DNA of 45,100 bases from JAHHUH01 sp045123075 (GTDB taxonomy: Bacteria > Bacillota > Negativicutes > Acidaminococcales > Acidaminococcaceae): NCBI GenBank assembly GCA_045123075.1, contig JBGVIJ010000043.1, positions 1 through 45,100 of the forward strand. Reading direction: 5' to 3'. Position 1 is the first letter of the stretch. Each line of letters starts with the position of its first letter. The translations under genes were made by a program, and so were the position numbers. Below, one piece after another: positions 25,114 to 32,791 of the stretch. The notes below the pieces were generated by a model that was given only the letters and a program-made list of their open reading frames with translations, was not told the origin of the DNA and ran no database searches.

Positions 25114-26523
25114 ATGAGTAATATTATTATTAAAAAAACTAATTTTGTTGATGCGAAAAACAGAATTAACGAATTTGCAAAAACTAAAAAAACTCCGATG
25201 GAGATAGATAAAGTTCGTGAAGGTGGTAGGTGGTTTGGTTGGGCTGGCTCAAGCCATAATGTAACTGGTAGTGAGTTAAATAAGGTTACTTCACAAATGC
25301 AAACGCATTTGCGTAAGTTAAATGATTTAAGCATTGAGATTATAAGAGAGTTTGGTACTGTATATACAGCATTAGATAAATTAGATACAGAATATATTGC
25401 TGGTATACTTACTGCGATAAAAGCTGCAGAAAAAACTAATGATGATATTAAAGTTGCGCAAAAACGAATTGAGAAAGCAAATGAGGATATAAAAGGTACA
25501 CAAAAACGAATTGAGAAAGCAAATGAAGATATAAAAGGAGCACAAAAACGAATTGATAATACTATGGTTGTGCAACAAAATACTATCATTGCACTAAAAA
25601 AATTTATGGATAGGGTTGATGCCTATAAACATCTTAAGGATATAGATGTTTTATGGGATGCATACGTAGTTTTTCAAAAAGCGTTTGGCGAAATAAATAA
25701 AAGTATTCAAATCATACAGAATGATTTGAATGATACTAGAGTATCTTTGCAACAAGTAGAAGAGGTTAAGCAATTTTTATCGAAGCAAAAAGACTTAAAA
25801 GATATACACATAATATGTAATGATATTGATTCAATTAAGGAAAAAATAAATAGACAAACTAATGAGTATAAGCAAATAGAGAATAGTATAAAAAATTTAT
25901 TTGGTAGTAGTGATGTTGCGAAAAATAATATTAATGCACTTAAAAAACGTATTGAGGGTATAGAAAAGCAAGTTAAAACGGAAGGTGAGACATTAGTACA
26001 AAAGCTCGATGATAAAACAAAGTCTTTGCAGTCTAATATTTCTAATATAGTAGCAGCAATAGCGAACGTAGAAGCACAGGCTAAATCTGAACGTGAGGTG
26101 TTAGCGGATAAACTTGTAGATAAGGCAAATGAACTTCAAGACAACATCAACAGTCTGGAAGATGTAGTGGCGAACGTAGAAGCAACTGCGAAATCTGAAA
26201 GAGAAGCATTGGCGGATAAACTTGCAGATAAGGCAAATGAACTTCAAGACAACATCAACAGTCTGGAAAATGTAGTAGCAAATGTGGAAGCAACTGCGAA
26301 ATCTGAAAGAGAAGCGTTGGCTGATAAACTTGCAGATAAAGCAAACGAACTTCAAGACAACATCAACAGTCTGGAAAATGTAGTAGCAAATGTAGAAGCA
26401 ACTGCGAAATCTGAAAGAGAAGCGTTGGCTGATAAACTTAAAAAGCTAACATATTTTGCTAGTGCTACTGCTATAGTTGCAATTGCAGAAGCAATTTATT
26501 TGTATATGAATATGAGAGGATAA
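25114..26523 (+). CDS. Operon protein B: tail-anchored repetitive coiled-coil protein
   Basis: This 469-residue protein is of unknown function. Most of it is predicted coiled-coil. Residues 115-150 hold two 14-residue repeats (AQKRIEKANEDIKG and a near copy). From about residue 318 there are three 36-residue repeats starting NVEATAKSERE and a partial fourth. A single C-terminal membrane helix (ATAIVAIAEAIYLYM) follows, ending MRG, so it looks tail-anchored with the coiled coil in the cytoplasm. The ATG at 25114 follows AGGTGG by 5 bp; an in-frame GTG at 25105 overlaps that site. It overlaps the ATPase gene. It could be a scaffold or sensor reaching from membrane to the AAA+ partner (inference). 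Confidence 0.75.
   Translation: MSNIIIKKTNFVDAKNRINEFAKTKKTPMEIDKVREGGRWFGWAGSSHNVTGSELNKVTSQMQTHLRKLNDLSIEIIREFGTVYTALDKLDTEYIAGILTAIKAAEKTNDDIKVAQKRIEKANEDIKGTQKRIEKANEDIKGAQKRIDNTMVVQQNTIIALKKFMDRVDAYKHLKDIDVLWDAYVVFQKAFGEINKSIQIIQNDLNDTRVSLQQVEEVKQFLSKQKDLKDIHIICNDIDSIKEKINRQTNEYKQIENSIKNLFGSSDVAKNNINALKKRIEGIEKQVKTEGETLVQKLDDKTKSLQSNISNIVAAIANVEAQAKSEREVLADKLVDKANELQDNINSLEDVVANVEATAKSEREALADKLADKANELQDNINSLENVVANVEATAKSEREALADKLADKANELQDNINSLENVVANVEATAKSEREALADKLKKLTYFASATAIVAIAEAIYLYMNMRG
25456..25560 (+). repeat. 42-bp tandem repeat inside gene B (2.5 copies)
   Basis: Two full units at 25456-25497 and 25498-25539 encode AQKRIEKANEDIKG and TQKRIEKANEDIKG. A partial third follows. Units keep the reading frame. 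Confidence 0.85.
26065..26442 (+). repeat. 108-bp tandem repeat inside gene B (3.5 copies)
   Basis: Units start at 26065, 26173, 26281 and 26389, each 36 codons long, the last cut short after about 54 bp. The second and third are nearly identical at the DNA level, so the array looks recently expanded and could vary in copy number. Confidence 0.92.
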
Positions 26524-26525
26524 TG

Positions 26526-27623
26526 ATGAAAAATAAATATGAGGCCAATTTATTAAAATTGGCCTCAAAATTAGATGAAGTTTCTACTGCTAAAACCAAT
26601 TCATTAGAATTAGCAGAGCGAATATTAAATGGTGATGAAAATGCGGCAAAAAAATTATTAAATCAAATTGCTGTATTGATGAATTCTCCTGTTCGCACTA
26701 ATGACGAATTGCAAATTGCCAATATGCTTAAAAATGGTATGATAGCATATTATGGTTATAAAAAAATATGTAATATTTGTGGGCATGATAGGCAAAGAGA
26801 AAAAATTAAATCTCTAGAAGAGTTGATGGATGAGTTGAATTCGCTAACTGGATTAAAAAATGTAAAAGATAAAGTTAATGATCTGATTGCTTATCAAAAA
26901 GTACAACAATTGAGGAAATTGCATAATTTAAATAATGCAAAGAGTACATTACATTTAGCTTTTACTGGTAATCCTGGTACTGGAAAAACTACTGTTGCTA
27001 GAATTGTAGGTCATATCTATAAGCAAATAGGGTTGTTATCTAAGGGGCATTTTATTGAAGCTTCAAGAACGGATTTGATTGCTGGATACCAAGGACAAAC
27101 TGCGTTAAAAGTAAAAAAGATAATGGATAAAGCAAAAGGAGGAGTTCTTTTCATTGATGAAGCATATAGTATTACTGAAAATGAACACAGTGATTCTTAT
27201 GGTCGTGAATGTCTTACTGAACTGACGAAAGCTTTAGAGGATTATCGAGATGATTTAGTCGTAATTGTTGCCGGTTATACTGAGCCAATGAAAAAGTTTT
27301 TTGAATCTAATCCTGGTCTAAAATCAAGATTTAATACTTTTATTGAATTTGATGATTTTGCCTCTGAAGAATTGCTCGATATTCTAGTTAATATGTGCAA
27401 ACGAAACAATTATGAGTTGTCTGGTGCTCTGTTGGAAAGAATGAAAATTCATTTTGATGAGCAGACAATTAATAAGGGTGAAGATTTTGCTAATGGACGT
27501 TTAGTGAGAAATATTTATGATAGTTTAGTTATGAATCATGCTAAGCGAGTTGCGAATATGACAGCTGTTACCAAAGACGATTTAACCTTAGTAATAGAGG
27601 ATGATTTTAAATTGCAAAAGTGA
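26526..27623 (+). CDS. Operon protein C: CbbX/SpoVK-type AAA+ ATPase
   Basis: This 365-residue protein has an N-terminal helical part with a CNICGH pair of cysteines and LTGLKNVKDKVNDLIAYQKVQQLR, the typical lead-in of CbxX/CfqX family AAA+ domains. Walker A is GNPGTGKTT (residues 148-156), then SRTDLIAGYQGQTALKV, Walker B GGVLFIDEAYS, sensor 1 VIVAGYTEPM and the arginine finger region NPGLKSRFNTFIEF. Family members remodel partner proteins (Rubisco activase CbbX, EccA of type VII secretion, SpoVK). Its start overlaps the end of gene B (ATGs at 26523 and 26526; the latter is better spaced from AGAGGA), so it probably acts on A and/or B. That link is inferred. Confidence 0.85.
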   Translation: MKNKYEANLLKLASKLDEVSTAKTNSLELAERILNGDENAAKKLLNQIAVLMNSPVRTNDELQIANMLKNGMIAYYGYKKICNICGHDRQREKIKSLEELMDELNSLTGLKNVKDKVNDLIAYQKVQQLRKLHNLNNAKSTLHLAFTGNPGTGKTTVARIVGHIYKQIGLLSKGHFIEASRTDLIAGYQGQTALKVKKIMDKAKGGVLFIDEAYSITENEHSDSYGRECLTELTKALEDYRDDLVVIVAGYTEPMKKFFESNPGLKSRFNTFIEFDDFASEELLDILVNMCKRNNYELSGALLERMKIHFDEQTINKGEDFANGRLVRNIYDSLVMNHAKRVANMTAVTKDDLTLVIEDDFKLQK

Positions 27624-27662
27624 AATAGATAATAAACTATGTCATTGGGGTAATACAAGAAA

Positions 27663-27693
27663 GTCATACCTTGTCTATGTTTCCAACTATACT
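27663..27693 (+). promoter_or_regulatory. Shared promoter motif, site 3 (upstream of the LRAT-like gene)
   Basis: GTCA-N5-TGTC-N12-TATACT, ending 39 bp before the ATG of the LRAT-like gene. It suggests that this gene is transcribed separately from the three-gene operon. Confidence 0.6.
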
Positions 27694-27732
27694 AATTCAT
27701 AACGAAATAAATCCACGAAAGGAAAGTTTGTT

Positions 27733-28227
27733 ATGAGTGTTATGGATGATATTCAAGATGTTATTAGTAACAAAGTTACGGATTGGACAGTAAAAACTGT
27801 GGATGCATTTTTTATTCATTCGCAAAAGCCTAAAGTTGGCAGTGTTTTGTATTGCAATCTCGCTTTGGCTTTTGAACATACTGGTATTTATGTTGGCAAA
27901 GTTGTACATCTTAATGGGGATGGAGTGGTTGAAAAAGTTTCTCTTAAAAAATTCATGAATAGGCTTGAGGGTATAAATCCGTCTTACAGTATCTTTTGTG
28001 CAACTGATGGCGATGGGAAAGCTATTAGCAACAGAGAGGTTGCAGAGCGTGCTTTAGAAATGGTTGGGCATCATCAAAAATACAATTTGTTTTTGGGGAA
28101 CTGTCATTGTTTCACGCACTATTGCTTAACTGGAACTAAGGCTCTTTTTGGAAGCTTTAGTAAGGTAGAAGAACTTTTGCGTGCTAAATTTGGGCTTGCA
28201 AGCTGGCGAGCGATTAATATGTCTTAA
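27733..28227 (+). CDS. LRAT/NlpC-P60-like domain protein
   Basis: The 164-residue protein shows the LRAT-type circularly permuted papain-like motifs: His in FEHTGIYVGKVVHLNGDGVV, and NCHCFTHYCLTG in place of the common NCEHF, with the first Cys as likely nucleophile. LRAT-like proteins are thiol acyltransferases or hydrolases acting on lipids. No signal peptide is visible, so it probably works at the inner face of the membrane. A GGAAAG site precedes the ATG. A shared-motif promoter lies upstream and a strong terminator downstream. Its place next to a membrane-associated operon is suggestive, but it has its own transcription unit. Confidence 0.75.
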   Translation: MSVMDDIQDVISNKVTDWTVKTVDAFFIHSQKPKVGSVLYCNLALAFEHTGIYVGKVVHLNGDGVVEKVSLKKFMNRLEGINPSYSIFCATDGDGKAISNREVAERALEMVGHHQKYNLFLGNCHCFTHYCLTGTKALFGSFSKVEELLRAKFGLASWRAINMS

Positions 28228-28231
28228 AATA

Positions 28232-28274
28232 AAAGAGAAGAAGCTGCTAAATAGGCGGCTTCTTCTCTTTTTTT
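28232..28274 (+). terminator. Terminator of the LRAT-like gene
   Basis: A long stem AAAGAGAAGAAGC / GCTTCTTCTCTTT, with further pairing inside, is followed by a T run, starting 5 bp after the stop codon. Confidence 0.88.
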
Positions 28275-28296
28275 AGCGTAAGTGCAAAACGAGATA

Positions 28297-28327
28297 GACG
28301 TATTCTGTCTAACAGCTTTGCTATACT
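28297..28327 (+). promoter_or_regulatory. Shared promoter motif, site 4 (upstream of the cysteine-rich gene)
   Basis: GACG-N5-TGTC-N12-TATACT, ending 46 bp before the ATG at 28374. Confidence 0.6.
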
Positions 28328-28373
28328 TTAATTATTACTACAATTACGCTTTATTTCAGAAAGGTGGATGATT

Positions 28374-28688
28374 ATGGAAAAACAAGATTCTATTGTTGAA
28401 ACCAACAAGTATGGTTATACTGTTGAGGCTCTGGTAGCTGCTCACAAACATTCTGCTAATCACAGGACAGAGCTGCAGAAAGAGCAAGTATGTGGTTGCT
28501 TCCATTGTTGTAAAACTTTTAGCTCTAAAGAAATTGATTACTGGTACGATGGGCATACCGCATGTTGCCCCTACTGTTGTATCGATTCTGTTATCGGTGA
28601 AAGTTCCGGTTATGAAATAACCGAAGAGTTTTTGCTTGCAATGGAAGATTACTGGTTTGGGCTAAAGAAAAGGTATTGTTGCTGTTAA
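28374..28688 (+). CDS. Small conserved cysteine-rich (probably zinc-binding) protein
   Basis: The 104-residue protein contains CGCFHCCKTFSSKEIDYW and CCPYCCIDSVIGESSGYEIT, a pattern I recall from widespread bacterial proteins annotated only as cytoplasmic or hypothetical. Two CxxC pairs suggest a structural zinc site. It ends KKRYCCC. The ATG at 28374 is chosen because AAGGTGG lies 6 bp upstream; an ATG six bases earlier overlaps that site. Its stop codon lies inside a 28-bp perfect palindrome. Confidence 0.75.
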   Translation: MEKQDSIVETNKYGYTVEALVAAHKHSANHRTELQKEQVCGCFHCCKTFSSKEIDYWYDGHTACCPYCCIDSVIGESSGYEITEEFLLAMEDYWFGLKKRYCCC

Positions 28689-28796
28689 AAATTTTTAACA
28701 GCAACCCCAAAAGTTGTAATGCTATTAAAAATAATTAATAACATTGTCGGAAACATCAATACTGTTAAAAATAATTAATAGTATTGATGTTTTTTG
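28678..28796. repeat. Three successive palindromes sharing a TTAAAAATAATTAATA-type core
   Basis: 28678-28705 is a perfect 28-bp palindrome (GTTGCTGTTAAAAA and its complement). 28718-28745 is an imperfect one (AATGCTATTAA / TTAATAACATT). 28751-28792 has 13-bp arms AAACATCAATACT / AGTATTGATGTTT around GTTAAAAATAATTAAT and ends in a T6 run, so it can act as a terminator. All three share the same centre, as if derived by duplication. Confidence 0.75.
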
Positions 28797-28840
28797 TTAC
28801 CTGTGATAATATGAGAGGAAAACTAAAGGAAAAGAATGCT

Positions 28841-30043
28841 ATGGTTATAAGAGAGCTTTATCTGAATAGAATACGTCCTTTTTATGAATCAGAAATGATT
28901 AAAGTTATTACAGGTATAAGACGCTGTGGTAAATCTACCATTATGCGTCAGATTATTGATGAATTGCTCATTCGTCGAGTTGATGTGGATCAGATTATTT
29001 ATATTAATTTTGAAGATTATAAATATCGTTCCCTAACTAACCCTGATAATTTTTATGTTTACGTTGAAGAACGTATTAAAGGTAGTAAAAAGTTTTATCT
29101 GTTTTTCGATGAGATTCAAAATGTACAAGACTTTGAAGTTGTGCTTAATTCTTTTAGGGCAACTCATAATGTAAGCATTTTTATTACTGGTTCTAACTCC
29201 AAGTTGTTGTCTGGAGAACTTGCTACTCATTTAAGTGGACGCACGATTTCCTTTAGAGTAATGCCATTTAATTTTAAAGAGTTTTGCGAATATCGAGAGC
29301 AGTCTAATTTAGATTATGACGCTTTGCTTGATGAATATATGACTTTTGGTGGTCTGCCGTTAGTTTGTGAAGCCAAAACAGAAGAAACTAAGGATGTAGT
29401 GCTTAACAATATTTATGATGCCGTTGTGCTGAAGGATATTGTTATGCGTAATAAGGTTGCTTCACCTGTTGTTTTGGAAAAAGTAATGGATTACGTTGTA
29501 GCAAATTCTTCGTTAACTGTTTCTGGGAATGCAATTGCGGGTGAGTTGTCAAAAACAGGTCAAAAGCTTTCTGCTCCTGTTGTTTATGATTATTTAAAAT
29601 ATATTGTTGATGCATGTGTGTGTGACAGGGTTCAACGATATGACATTCGTGGGAAAAAGGTTTTATCCTACGAAGAAAAATACTATGTTTGTGATTTAGG
29701 CTTTCTTCATTTAAAGAAAAACCGAATTAAGGATGAATATAATTATATTATAGAAACACTTTGTTACAATGAGCTTGTTGCCCGTGGGTATAAGGTGTAT
29801 GTTGGTAAAACATTTAAGGGAGAAGTTGATTTTATCGCTGAGCAAAATGGTAAGCGGGTTTATATTCAAGCAGCTTACTTATTGGCTGATGAAAATGTAA
29901 TTGAGCGAGAGTTTAATGCTTATGCTAAAATAAATGACAACTTTCCTAAATATGTAATAACAATGGATAAGCGTACTGTTTCCCGCAATGGTATTGTTCA
30001 TTGTAATTTGCTGGATTTCTTATTGGGAAAAGTTGATTTGTAA
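28841..30043 (+). CDS. AAA_14/DUF4143 ATPase
   Basis: The 400-residue protein starts IRELYLNRIRPFYESEMIKVITGIRRCGKSTIM with a Walker A of the GIRRCGKST kind, followed by FYLFFDEIQNVQDFE (Walker B), FITGSNSKLLSGELATHLSGR and the RVMPFNFKEFCEY region. The C-terminal DUF4143 part ends with YKVYVGKTFKGEVDFIAEQNGKRVYIQAAY, which resembles a PD-(D/E)xK nuclease-like core. Such ATPases are common, poorly understood accessory genes. The ATG at 28841 has AAAGGA 10 bp upstream and matches the usual family start; an upstream frame opening at 28784 begins in the previous hairpin. Confidence 0.88.
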   Translation: MVIRELYLNRIRPFYESEMIKVITGIRRCGKSTIMRQIIDELLIRRVDVDQIIYINFEDYKYRSLTNPDNFYVYVEERIKGSKKFYLFFDEIQNVQDFEVVLNSFRATHNVSIFITGSNSKLLSGELATHLSGRTISFRVMPFNFKEFCEYREQSNLDYDALLDEYMTFGGLPLVCEAKTEETKDVVLNNIYDAVVLKDIVMRNKVASPVVLEKVMDYVVANSSLTVSGNAIAGELSKTGQKLSAPVVYDYLKYIVDACVCDRVQRYDIRGKKVLSYEEKYYVCDLGFLHLKKNRIKDEYNYIIETLCYNELVARGYKVYVGKTFKGEVDFIAEQNGKRVYIQAAYLLADENVIEREFNAYAKINDNFPKYVITMDKRTVSRNGIVHCNLLDFLLGKVDL

Positions 30044-30066
30044 ATTATAGATTTTGTTAGTTTTAT

Positions 30067-30092
30067 AAAGGCTTGCGTATGCAGGCCTTTTT
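30067..30092 (+). terminator. Terminator of the DUF4143 ATPase gene
   Basis: The stem AAAGGCTTGC / GCAGGCCTTT (one mismatch) with a GTAT loop is followed by a T run. Confidence 0.82.
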
Positions 30093-30117
30093 ATTTTTCT
30101 ACAATTTTTACAAGACG

Positions 30118-30148
30118 GACAAGTTGTGTCTATGACGCTGATTATACT
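30118..30148 (+). promoter_or_regulatory. Shared promoter motif, site 5 (upstream of the SEL1 gene)
   Basis: GACA-N5-TGTC-N12-TATACT, ending 44 bp before the ATG at 30193. Confidence 0.6.
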
Positions 30149-30192
30149 AAAGCCATGGTAGTTCAAAATATAAATCCGAAAGGGGAAAGATT

Positions 30193-31044
30193 ATGTTCTG
30201 TTTTAACTGTGGTAAACAACTTCCTGAAGAAGCTAGATTCTGTGCTTATTGTGGTATCAATCTTAGCCAATTGGAAAATAATGATGATGTGCAAGATGCT
30301 GATCTTGTAAATGAAGCAACAACTGTTGAGGCTGATAAAGTTGCTGAAACTAAAGTATTAAAAGTAAAGCCCGGTAATAGCAAGCCTACAAATCCGGAAG
30401 AGGAGTTCGCGTGGGCGAAGCGTTACGAATTTGGTACTGAAGGTTTTGAATATAATTTACGCAAAGCTTTTGACTTGTATGTTAAATCTGCAAATGGCGG
30501 TTATAAAGAAGCACAGTTTAGATTGGCAGAAGCTTATGAAAATGGAGAGCTGAATTTAAAAGAAAACGAAGGGAAAGCTTGCACCTGGTACGAAAAGGCT
30601 GCTAACAATGGTCATGTAGAGGCAATGTTTATTTTAGGCGAAGCTTACGAATATGAATATTTAGATTTAGATGAGGATGAAGACGAAGCTTTTGATTGGT
30701 ACTTGCAAGCTGCAAAACATGGTCATATTAAAGCGCAGATTGTTGTTGCGGAAGCGTATGAGTACGAAAACTTAGGCGTAGACGAGGATAATGAAGAGGC
30801 TTTATACTGGTATGAACAAGCTGCCAATAATGGCAATGTTGAAGCGATGTATAAAGCTGCTGATAAATATTATGATATGGCTAGCGAAATTGCTGATGAA
30901 AATGAAGATGACGATGATGAAGAGTTTGCAGTTACCGATGAAGAATTGGAATGCTTGGACAACGCTAAGAAGTGGTACAAAAAAGCTGCAGACAATGGTC
31001 ATAAGGATGCAGCAAGAATGTTGAAACAATATTTTTCTAAGTGA
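30193..31044 (+). CDS. Zinc-ribbon and SEL1-repeat protein
   Basis: The 283-residue protein has an N-terminal double CxxC zinc ribbon (MFCFNCGKQLPEEARFCAYCG, Cys3, 6, 17, 20), an acidic linker, then four to five SEL1/TPR-like repeats of about 36 residues (for example GYKEAQFRLAEAYENGEL, HVEAMFILGEAYEYEYL, HIKAQIVVAEAYEYENL). The repeats should form a helical solenoid for protein binding. Very acidic stretches (ENEDDDDEE) are inserted. No signal peptide is visible, so it is probably cytoplasmic. The partner is unknown. The promoter carries the shared motif. Confidence 0.85.
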   Translation: MFCFNCGKQLPEEARFCAYCGINLSQLENNDDVQDADLVNEATTVEADKVAETKVLKVKPGNSKPTNPEEEFAWAKRYEFGTEGFEYNLRKAFDLYVKSANGGYKEAQFRLAEAYENGELNLKENEGKACTWYEKAANNGHVEAMFILGEAYEYEYLDLDEDEDEAFDWYLQAAKHGHIKAQIVVAEAYEYENLGVDEDNEEALYWYEQAANNGNVEAMYKAADKYYDMASEIADENEDDDDEEFAVTDEELECLDNAKKWYKKAADNGHKDAARMLKQYFSK

Positions 31045-31088
31045 AATTATCTTAATGGATACTATTCTTGCTAATTGAATAAAACCTC

Positions 31089-31126
31089 AAAGGCTTTGCT
31101 AATTTTGGCAGAGCCTTTATTATTTT
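31089..31126 (+). terminator. Terminator of the SEL1 gene
   Basis: AAAGGCT(T)TGC pairs with GCA(G)AGCCTTT around a TAATTTTG loop, followed by a T-rich run. Confidence 0.75.
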
Positions 31127-31153
31127 GCAGTTTGTAAAATTTTCACCATTCCT

Positions 31154-31182
31154 TTGAAATAAAGACGAAAAGATGCTATAAT
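31154..31182 (+). promoter_or_regulatory. Promoter of the abgT-like gene
   Basis: TTGAAA and TATAAT are separated by 17 bp, with an extended -10 (TGCTATAAT), 40 bp before the start codon. Confidence 0.8.
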
Positions 31183-31221
31183 CTGTGCTTGTGTTAAAAT
31201 TTTTAAGGAGTTGATTAAACT

Positions 31222-32775
31222 ATGAAAACTGCTCAGGAAAAACAGCAGGTTGGCGGCATTCTCGGTTTTATCGAACGTGTCGGCAATAAAATTCCTGATA
31301 TTACTATTTTGTTCGTAGGTGCTTTTGTATTGGTGTGCGTGATTTCCGCAATCCTCTCCCAAATGCATTTTGATTATGTGCATCCTACAACTGGCAAAAA
31401 CATTGTTGTTAATAATATGCTTAGCGGTGAAAACATCGTGTTGCTGCTTAGCAAAATGGTTACCAATTACGCAGGCTTCCCGCCGTTGGGCATGGTAATC
31501 GTTGCTACTTTGGGTATCGGTATCGCTGATGGTTCCGGCTACATTAACACTGGTCTGAAAAAACTGTTGGCTGTTACCCCGAAATTCCTCTTGACCCCGA
31601 TTATCATTCTCGCAGGTATGATTTCCCACATCGGTCCTGATACCGGTTATGTAATCATCATCCCTGTTGCTGCTTATATGTTCTATGCTACCGGTAAACA
31701 TCCCTTGGCAGGTATTGCTGCTTCCTTCGCAGGTATCGCAGGTGCTTTCGCAGCAAACTACACTCCGTCCGCTATTGACCCGGTAATCCAAGGCTTCACT
31801 CAAAGTGCTGCTCGCTTGATTGACCCGACCTATGAAGTAAACGTACTTTGTAACTACTTCTTTGCTTTTGCTTCTACCTTTGGTGTAATCGCTGCTTGCT
31901 GGTATGTTACCGAAAAAATCTCTGAACCTTGGCTGTGGAAAGCTTGCCCGTTGGATGATGATATCGACGTAGCAGAAGACGCTAACACTGAAGTAACTGC
32001 TAAAGAAAACCGTGCTTTCTATATTGCTTCTGCAGTGCTTGTTGCTATGTGCGTTGGTTTGGCGCTTGCTCTGATGCCTGCAGATTCCATCCTTCGCGAT
32101 AAAGATGGTGTTATCGCAAGCTTTAAAGCTCCAGTAATGCAATCCATAGTTTCCTTGCTCTTCATCTTTACTGGTACTGTTGGTCTTGTTTACGGTGTAT
32201 TGGTTGGCAAATTTAAATCTCCTAAAGATGTTACCAATGCTATGGAAAACATCACCAAAACTTTGGTGCAACTTATCGTATTCTATTTCTTCGCAGCACA
32301 ATTCCTGTGGGCGTTTGGTGCTTCCAATATGGGCGCACTTATCGCAATCGCAGGTGCTGAATTCTTGAAATCTTTGGCACTTCCTCCCCAAGTTACCGTG
32401 TTCGGTATTATTGTAATGGTAGGTATGTTGAACCTCATCATTACTTCCGCTTCTGCTAAATGGGCAATCTTGGCGCCTATCTTCGTTCCGATGCTGATGG
32501 CTGTTGGCATTGCTCCGGAATTGACTCAAGTTGCTTTCCGTGTCAGCGACAGTGCTGTTAACGTAGTAACTCCGATGTTCGCGTTTTATCCGCTTATCAT
32601 TTTGTACTGCCAAAAATACTGTAAAAAAGCCGGTATTGGTACCTTGTCTTCCTTGATGTTGCCTTACACCGTTGCACTTATGGTAGTTTTGACAATTATG
32701 CTCTATGGCTTCTGGGCATTGGATATTCCTTTGGGCTTCCAAGCTGACTATGTATATCCTCGTCGTGTAATGTAA
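31222..32775 (+). CDS. abgT: AbgT-family transporter (p-aminobenzoyl-glutamate type)
   Basis: The 517-residue, multi-helix membrane protein has AbgT family features: GILGFIERVGNKIPDITILF at the N-terminus, GMISHIGPDTGYVIIIPVAAYMF, then AQFLWAFGASNMG and MLNLIITSASAKWAILAPIFVPML near the end. Family members import p-aminobenzoyl-glutamate or export sulfonamides. The gene is 16 bp ahead of a peptidase T gene, so it more likely feeds peptide or aminoacyl substrate breakdown; this pairing is an inference. Codon bias is strong, suggesting high expression. AAGGAG precedes the ATG. Confidence 0.88.
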   Translation: MKTAQEKQQVGGILGFIERVGNKIPDITILFVGAFVLVCVISAILSQMHFDYVHPTTGKNIVVNNMLSGENIVLLLSKMVTNYAGFPPLGMVIVATLGIGIADGSGYINTGLKKLLAVTPKFLLTPIIILAGMISHIGPDTGYVIIIPVAAYMFYATGKHPLAGIAASFAGIAGAFAANYTPSAIDPVIQGFTQSAARLIDPTYEVNVLCNYFFAFASTFGVIAACWYVTEKISEPWLWKACPLDDDIDVAEDANTEVTAKENRAFYIASAVLVAMCVGLALALMPADSILRDKDGVIASFKAPVMQSIVSLLFIFTGTVGLVYGVLVGKFKSPKDVTNAMENITKTLVQLIVFYFFAAQFLWAFGASNMGALIAIAGAEFLKSLALPPQVTVFGIIVMVGMLNLIITSASAKWAILAPIFVPMLMAVGIAPELTQVAFRVSDSAVNVVTPMFAFYPLIILYCQKYCKKAGIGTLSSLMLPYTVALMVVLTIMLYGFWALDIPLGFQADYVYPRRVM

Positions 32776-32791
32776 GAAAGTAGGTTTGAAA

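Noticed and set aside
26065..26442. Regular repeats that might suggest a CRISPR array
   Set aside because: The units are directly contiguous, keep the reading frame and have no unique spacers; they are coding repeats of a coiled coil.
21464..30148. Interpretation of the shared motif as sigma-54 promoters or LexA boxes
   Set aside because: It lacks the GG-N10-GC spacing of sigma-54 sites, and the dyad GACA-N5-TGTC does not match the Firmicutes LexA box GAAC-N4-GTTC.
23344..31044. Interpretation of the accessory region as a prophage or transposon
   Set aside because: No integrase, transposase, terminase, capsid or tail gene was found, and no clear flanking repeats for the region were seen.
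31120..32742. 540-codon open frame on the minus strand opposite the AbgT-like gene
   Set aside because: It mirrors the biased AbgT-like gene, is full of Asn, His, Ser and Thr with no domain, and has no start signal.
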